Shown here: piece by piece, positions 14,857 through 17,764 of the stretch
Position numbering within the stretch: position 1 is the stretch's first letter
How the letters are laid out: each line of letters begins with the position of its first letter
NCBI GenBank assembly: GCA_903912585.1
Contig: CAIWHY010000381.1
Span: 1 to 17,764 of the forward strand
Length of the DNA: 17,764 nucleotides
Direction: 5' to 3'
Source of the DNA: an uncultured Thermoleophilia bacterium
GTDB taxonomy: Bacteria; Actinomycetota; Thermoleophilia; UBA2241
Made by a program: the position numbers and the translations under genes
The notes under the pieces: generated by a model
What the model was told of the DNA's origin: nothing
Databases searched by the model: none
The model's input: only the letters and a program-made list of their open reading frames with translations

Positions 14857-15885
14857 TCATGTGAGCAGCGCCCGGGCGATAGGCTGCAGCTCGGGATCGG
14901 CCGGCAGCTCAGCGATGCCGATCAGGGCGAGCAGCAGGGCCTTCTGGAAGTGCTTGCGGTTCTCGGCCTCGTCGAGGACGATCGAGAACGGCGCGTCAAG
15001 GATCGCATCGGTCATCTCCTCGCCGCGGATCGCCGGCAGGCAGTGCATGAACTTCGCGCCCGGCTTGGTGTGCGCCCACAGTTCCTCGTTGACCTGGTAC
15101 GGGCGCAGGATGCGGCGCAGCTCGTTCTTCTCGTCCTCGGGCTGCATCCACCACCAGCCGACGGTGAAGACGACGTCGGCATCCTTGACCGCGGTGACGG
15201 CGTCGTCGGTGAGAGTCAGGGAGGCGCCGGACTGCGCGCCATTGGCGCGCACGAGCGCCTCCACCTCTGGCGTCATCTGCTCCTCGGGAGGCGCCGCCAT
15301 GACCATGCTGCTGCCGAGGCGGCTCATCGTCATCGCCACGGACGTGCCCATGGCGTCGGCGCACTTGCCGACGAAGGCGCAGGTCAGCCCCTGCACGGTG
15401 CCGAGGTGCTCGTAGATCGTGAACGCGTCGGTCATCGTCTGCACAGGGTGGTCGTAGTCGTCGGTGAGGCCGTTGATGACCGGCACAGTGGCGTGCGCGA
15501 CGAGCTCGGCGAGCGTGGCGTGGTAGGCGGTGCGCGCCATGATCGCGTCCACCAGGCGGCTGATGACGCGAGCCGTGTCGGCCACCGTCTCGTGGCCGCC
15601 GAGGTGGATCTCGCCGGGGCGCAGGTACTGAGCGTGGCCGCCGAGCTCCGTCATGCCCGCCTCGAAGCTGATGCGCGTGCGCGTGGACGGGTGCTCGAAG
15701 ATCATCGCCAGCGTGCGGTCCGCAAGGAAGGGCGTGCGGACCCGCCGCCGGTACAGTGCTTTGAGCGCGGCGGCCAGGTCGAGCAGGCCGAGGAGCTCCT
15801 CGCGCGTGTATTCCTGGTCGGTGAAGTAGTGGCGGCCGCGCAGAGCGGCGAAGCCAGGCAGCGCGGCCGGGTCGGATACGGTCAT
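14857..15885 (-). CDS. Carbamoyltransferase of the ornithine/putrescine carbamoyltransferase family, substrate uncertain
   Basis: 342 residues, cytoplasmic. The carbamoyl-phosphate site is intact: STRTR (67-71), HPVQ (146-149) and HCLPA (281-285). Family members move the carbamoyl group between carbamoyl phosphate and ornithine or putrescine; catabolic ones run backwards to make carbamoyl phosphate for ATP. The stretches LGGHET (95-100), SRLVDAIMAR (109-118), PVINGLTD (135-142), RGEEMTD (287-293) and DEAENR (305-310) look more like putrescine carbamoyltransferase than ornithine carbamoyltransferase, judged from memory. The ornithine-binding D-V-W-x-SMG loop is replaced by TVGWWWMQ (241-248), so neither substrate is assured. 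The ATG at 15885 has GGAGG 11 nt upstream. A promoter with two operator-like palindromes precedes it, the APC permease follows 46 bp downstream and a TetR gene lies upstream. Carbamate kinase is absent from the window. Confidence 0.85.
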   Translation of the reverse strand: MTVSDPAALPGFAALRGRHYFTDQEYTREELLGLLDLAAALKALYRRRVRTPFLADRTLAMIFEHPSTRTRISFEAGMTELGGHAQYLRPGEIHLGGHETVADTARVISRLVDAIMARTAYHATLAELVAHATVPVINGLTDDYDHPVQTMTDAFTIYEHLGTVQGLTCAFVGKCADAMGTSVAMTMSRLGSSMVMAAPPEEQMTPEVEALVRANGAQSGASLTLTDDAVTAVKDADVVFTVGWWWMQPEDEKNELRRILRPYQVNEELWAHTKPGAKFMHCLPAIRGEEMTDAILDAPFSIVLDEAENRKHFQKALLLALIGIAELPADPELQPIARALLT

Positions 15886-15903
15886 GACGGGAAAGTCCTC
15901 CTC

Positions 15904-15919
15904 TTAAACGTTCGTGTAA
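15904..15919. promoter_or_regulatory. Operator-like palindrome, site 1
   Basis: TTAAACGTTCGTGTAA fits TTAnACGnnCGTnTAA: both half-sites TTA.ACG and CGT.TAA are exact. It lies just downstream of the predicted transcription start of the carbamoyltransferase gene (about +8 to +23), a position from which a bound repressor would block elongation. It is 30 bp from site 2. Confidence 0.65.
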
Positions 15920-15925
15920 CTACCT

Positions 15926-15963
15926 GCCCGTATTTATATGACCGTTTAACTCGAGGGTGTCAA
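15926..15963 (-). promoter_or_regulatory. Promoter of the carbamoyltransferase-permease unit
   Basis: On the minus strand a perfect TTGACA (15963-15958) is followed after 19 bp by TATAAA (15938-15933). Transcription would start near 15926, giving a leader of about 40 nt with the Shine-Dalgarno. The spacer is 2 bp longer than ideal; CATATA at 17 bp is the alternative. The region is strikingly AT-rich against the GC-rich background. Site 2 overlaps the -10 and spacer, and site 1 lies just downstream of the start. Confidence 0.65.
15934..15949. promoter_or_regulatory. Operator-like palindrome, site 2
   Basis: TTATATGACCGTTTAA fits the site 1 consensus TTAnACGnnCGTnTAA with one mismatch (T for C). 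It overlaps the -10 box and spacer of the carbamoyltransferase promoter. Its start is exactly 30 bp from that of site 1, close to three helical turns, so two dimers would bind the same face of the DNA. Confidence 0.6.
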
Positions 15964-16015
15964 GCCTGTGACGTCGGCGGTCCCCACGACGGGGGGCGCG
16001 GTGGAGCCGCGCGGC

Positions 16016-16038
16016 CGCGGCAGGGTCGCCCTGCCGCG
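16016..16038 (-). terminator. Hairpin terminator after the TetR gene
   Basis: Perfect 10-bp stem (16016-16025 with 16029-16038) closed by a 3-nt loop, 28 nt downstream of the TetR stop codon and before the carbamoyltransferase promoter. There is no T-tract. It would insulate the operator-controlled promoter from upstream readthrough. Confidence 0.5.
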
Positions 16039-16066
16039 TCAGAGCCGTCCGGCCCCGGCGTAGCCG

Positions 16067-16678
16067 TCAGGCGCCGGGCAGCAGCAGATAGGCGCCGATC
16101 ACGTCGCGCCACGCCCGCCACGCGCGCTCGTGGTCGAAGCCCTCGCGGTCGAGCGCGCGCTGGATGCCGAGGCCCTCGACGACGGCGATGCTGACGGCGG
16201 CGAGGGCTTCCGCCTCTGCGTCGCTGAGCTCCCTCGGCGCGGCCGCCAGGCAGTCGCCGTCGACCGCGCGGTAGACGCGGTACTCTTCGGCGAACCGCGC
16301 TCGCACGTCGGGATCGCGCAGGGCGTGCGGGAGCAACTCGTAGAGCATCCGGTTGACGCGGTCGTCGGCCGAGACGCCGCGCTGCCACTCGAGGAAGCGC
16401 TCGGTCCGCTCCGGTCCCCGGCTCTCGGCGCGGATCTGCTCCACGCCGGCCTCGTCCGGGTCCTGGAAGAGGCTGTCGATAAGCGCGGCGACAAGGCCGG
16501 CTTTGCTCCCGAAGTAGTAGGAGACGAGGGCGCGGTTGGCGCCGGACTCCTGTTCCAGAGCAGCCATGGTGAGCTCCGCGTAGCCGCGCTCCGACAGGAT
16601 GGTCTGGGCCGCGTCGAAGATGCGCCGCGCCGTCGGCGGCAGGTCGGCGAGGCGTACGGCTTTCGGCTCCGGGCTCAC
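16067..16678 (-). CDS. TetR/AcrR-family transcriptional regulator
   Basis: 203 residues, cytoplasmic, DNA-binding dimer expected. The N-terminal domain (about 14-62) has the TetR helix-turn-helix: RRIFDAAQTILSERGYAELT, then MAALEQESGANRALVSYYFGSKAGL. The C-terminal ligand and dimer domain (about 65-200) is divergent, so the ligand cannot be read from it. The start is a GTG at 16678, 12 bp after the stop of the DMT transporter gene; there is no good Shine-Dalgarno, but TACCGT lies 6 nt upstream, so it could be read both from the transporter transcript and from a leaderless one. It is the nearest regulator to the two 16-bp palindromes at 15904-15949, which suit a TetR dimer. A polyamine, an amino acid or the transporter's substrate are plausible effectors; that is inference. 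Confidence 0.88.
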   Translation of the reverse strand: MSPEPKAVRLADLPPTARRIFDAAQTILSERGYAELTMAALEQESGANRALVSYYFGSKAGLVAALIDSLFQDPDEAGVEQIRAESRGPERTERFLEWQRGVSADDRVNRMLYELLPHALRDPDVRARFAEEYRVYRAVDGDCLAAAPRELSDAEAEALAAVSIAVVEGLGIQRALDREGFDHERAWRAWRDVIGAYLLLPGA

Positions 16679-16684
16679 GCCGTC

Positions 16685-16690
16685 ACGGTA
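16685..16690 (-). promoter_or_regulatory. Possible leaderless -10 of the TetR gene
   Basis: TACCGT on the minus strand, 6 nt before the GTG start at 16678, in the same geometry as other TANNNT boxes here. It lies at the very end of the upstream transporter gene, whose stop is at 16691. Confidence 0.3.
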
Positions 16691-17674
16691 TCATGGAGCG
16701 GACGGCCCGCCTCCGGCGGCCGGCCCCTCTTCCGCCTCGATCTCCGCCACCACGCCCTTGGACGTCGGCAGCAGCTCGACGATGAGCACTCCGGCCAGCA
16801 TCAGCGAACCGCCGGCGACGAGCCGCCACGTCACCGCGTCCATACCGGCGATGATGCCGGCGAGCGCCGCGAAGACCGCCTCGAAGCCGAGGAGGATCGC
16901 GGCGTGCGTGCTCGTCGTGTAGCGCTGCGCCCAGCTCTGGATGAAGAACGCGTAGATGGTGCCGCTGAGCGCCGTCCAGAGGATCGCGGCCCACACCTGC
17001 CAAGGCAGGTCGAGCGTGATGTGGACGACGAACGGCGTGACGACCGCCAGCGCCAGCGTGGAGAACGCCATCTGCGTGATCGCCAGCGTCGTCGGGCGCA
17101 CCTGCGGTGCAAAGAACCCGGTGGTCATGATGTGCAGCGCATAGAACAGCGTGCCGAGCAGCGTGATGCTGTCGCCCCAGCTCAACGTGAAGTCGCCGTG
17201 CAGCGACAGCAGGCCGAGGCCGACGAACGCGACGATCGCGCCGACGATCTGCCAGCGTCCCGGCGAGCGCTTCGCGACGGCCCAATACAGGAACGGCACC
17301 ATGGCGACGCTGAGCCCGGTGATGAAGCCCGAGACGCCGGGCGAGGTGCGCTGCAGGCCGATCGTCTGCAGGACCAGCGCCGTGAGGTAGAAGGCGCCGA
17401 GCAGGCTGCCCATGCCCCAGTCGCGGCGGCTCGCCTTGAGCCAGCTCGACGGTTGCGCCGCCGCGAAGATGCCGGTCGCGACGACGTAGCGCAGGAGCAG
17501 GTAGAGCATCGTGCCGGCGACGATGCTGCCGCCGGCGATCGCCGTCGTGCGCTCCACGACGGACTTGATGAACACGAAGTTGCTGCCCCAGAAGATGGCG
17601 ACGCTGAAGAGGAGGAGGTCGGCGACGACCGCCTTGCGGCGCGTCGCGTGCGTCAGGGTCGCGGGGGTCGGCAT
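16691..17674 (-). CDS. EamA/DMT-family transporter (third copy, distinct subgroup)
   Basis: 327 residues with about ten predicted membrane helices in two EamA repeats, cytoplasmic membrane. The N-terminal tail is short and basic (TRRKAVVADLLLFSVAIFWGSNFVFIK is tail plus helix 1), with the typical W-G-S-N-F motif of the larger DMT exporters near residue 29. The sequence QTIGLQRTSPGVSGFITGLSVAMVPF (about 102-127) is the conserved helix 4 region. An acidic, Gly/Pro-rich tail (about 307-327) is cytoplasmic. It is not a close relative of the two DMT genes at 231-2033. The ATG at 17674 lacks a strong ribosome site; TAGGAT 7 nt upstream suggests a leaderless start. It lies 12 bp before the TetR gene, so the regulator may control it or respond to its substrate. 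Substrate unknown. Confidence 0.87.
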   Translation of the reverse strand: MPTPATLTHATRRKAVVADLLLFSVAIFWGSNFVFIKSVVERTTAIAGGSIVAGTMLYLLLRYVVATGIFAAAQPSSWLKASRRDWGMGSLLGAFYLTALVLQTIGLQRTSPGVSGFITGLSVAMVPFLYWAVAKRSPGRWQIVGAIVAFVGLGLLSLHGDFTLSWGDSITLLGTLFYALHIMTTGFFAPQVRPTTLAITQMAFSTLALAVVTPFVVHITLDLPWQVWAAILWTALSGTIYAFFIQSWAQRYTTSTHAAILLGFEAVFAALAGIIAGMDAVTWRLVAGGSLMLAGVLIVELLPTSKGVVAEIEAEEGPAAGGGPSAP

Positions 17675-17681
17675 CGCGGCA

Positions 17682-17687
17682 ATCCTA
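17682..17687 (-). promoter_or_regulatory. -10 box for a leaderless DMT/TetR mRNA
   Basis: TAGGAT on the minus strand lies 7 nt before the ATG at 17674. No -35 box is evident in the GC-rich sequence beyond it. Confidence 0.4.
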
Positions 17688-17764
17688 TCGCCCCGGAGGA
17701 GCGCCGGCGCAGAGCGGGCGGCAGCAGCCTGCGAAGCGCCGGGGCCGCAGCGGCGGCGGCGCGC

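Noticed and set aside
13557..16194. Two long plus-strand open frames (435 and 448 residues)
   Set aside because: They are complements of the permease and carbamoyltransferase genes, rich in Arg, Glu, His and Asp, with no signature.

Overview
The window is a high-GC bacterial chromosome segment (roughly two thirds GC or more by eye) with 13 protein genes, one of them cut by the left edge. No rRNA, tRNA, CRISPR array, insertion sequence or phage gene was recognised. The gene content (zinc-ribbon/cyclase/AAA-ATPase regulator, flavodiiron protein, TIGR00300 protein, exported solute-binding protein with a C-terminal membrane anchor) and the promoter style (TANNNT boxes 6-7 nt before start codons that lack a Shine-Dalgarno) suggest an actinobacterium, possibly a deep lineage such as Thermoleophilia. 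That assignment is inference; Chloroflexota or another high-GC phylum is not excluded.

Layout. 1-3303, all minus strand: the start of a class III aminotransferase, two tandem paralogous EamA/DMT transporters, and a flavodiiron protein with a TATAAT box in front. 3682-7083, plus: a very large cyclase/ATPase/helical-repeat regulator. 7237-8466, minus: a stand-alone TIGR00300 (ornithine cyclodeaminase-type) protein, divergent from a small exported protein of unknown function (8577-8990, plus). 9162-12162, plus: an oligopeptide-type solute-binding protein followed 28 bp later by a DmpA/BapA-like P1 aminopeptidase. 12210-17674, all minus: an N-carbamoylputrescine amidase-like enzyme, an APC amino-acid/polyamine permease, an ornithine/putrescine carbamoyltransferase-family enzyme, a TetR-family regulator and a third EamA/DMT transporter.

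Functional theme. The carbamoyltransferase, permease, carbamoylputrescine amidase and TIGR00300 protein all point to arginine, agmatine or ornithine nitrogen metabolism. The peptide-binding protein plus P1 peptidase and the aminotransferase fit a lifestyle of scavenging peptides and amino acids. Agmatine deiminase, arginine deiminase and carbamate kinase are not in this window, so the pathway is incomplete here.

Most striking signals. The promoter of the carbamoyltransferase-permease unit lies in an AT-rich island. It has a perfect TTGACA box and two copies of a 16-bp palindrome, TTAnACGnnCGTnTAA and a one-mismatch version, exactly 30 bp apart and straddling the predicted transcription start. 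The adjacent TetR protein is the obvious candidate ligand. The carbamoyltransferase itself keeps the carbamoyl-phosphate motifs but has an unusual W-W-W-M substrate loop instead of the ornithine DxxxSMG motif, so its substrate is open.
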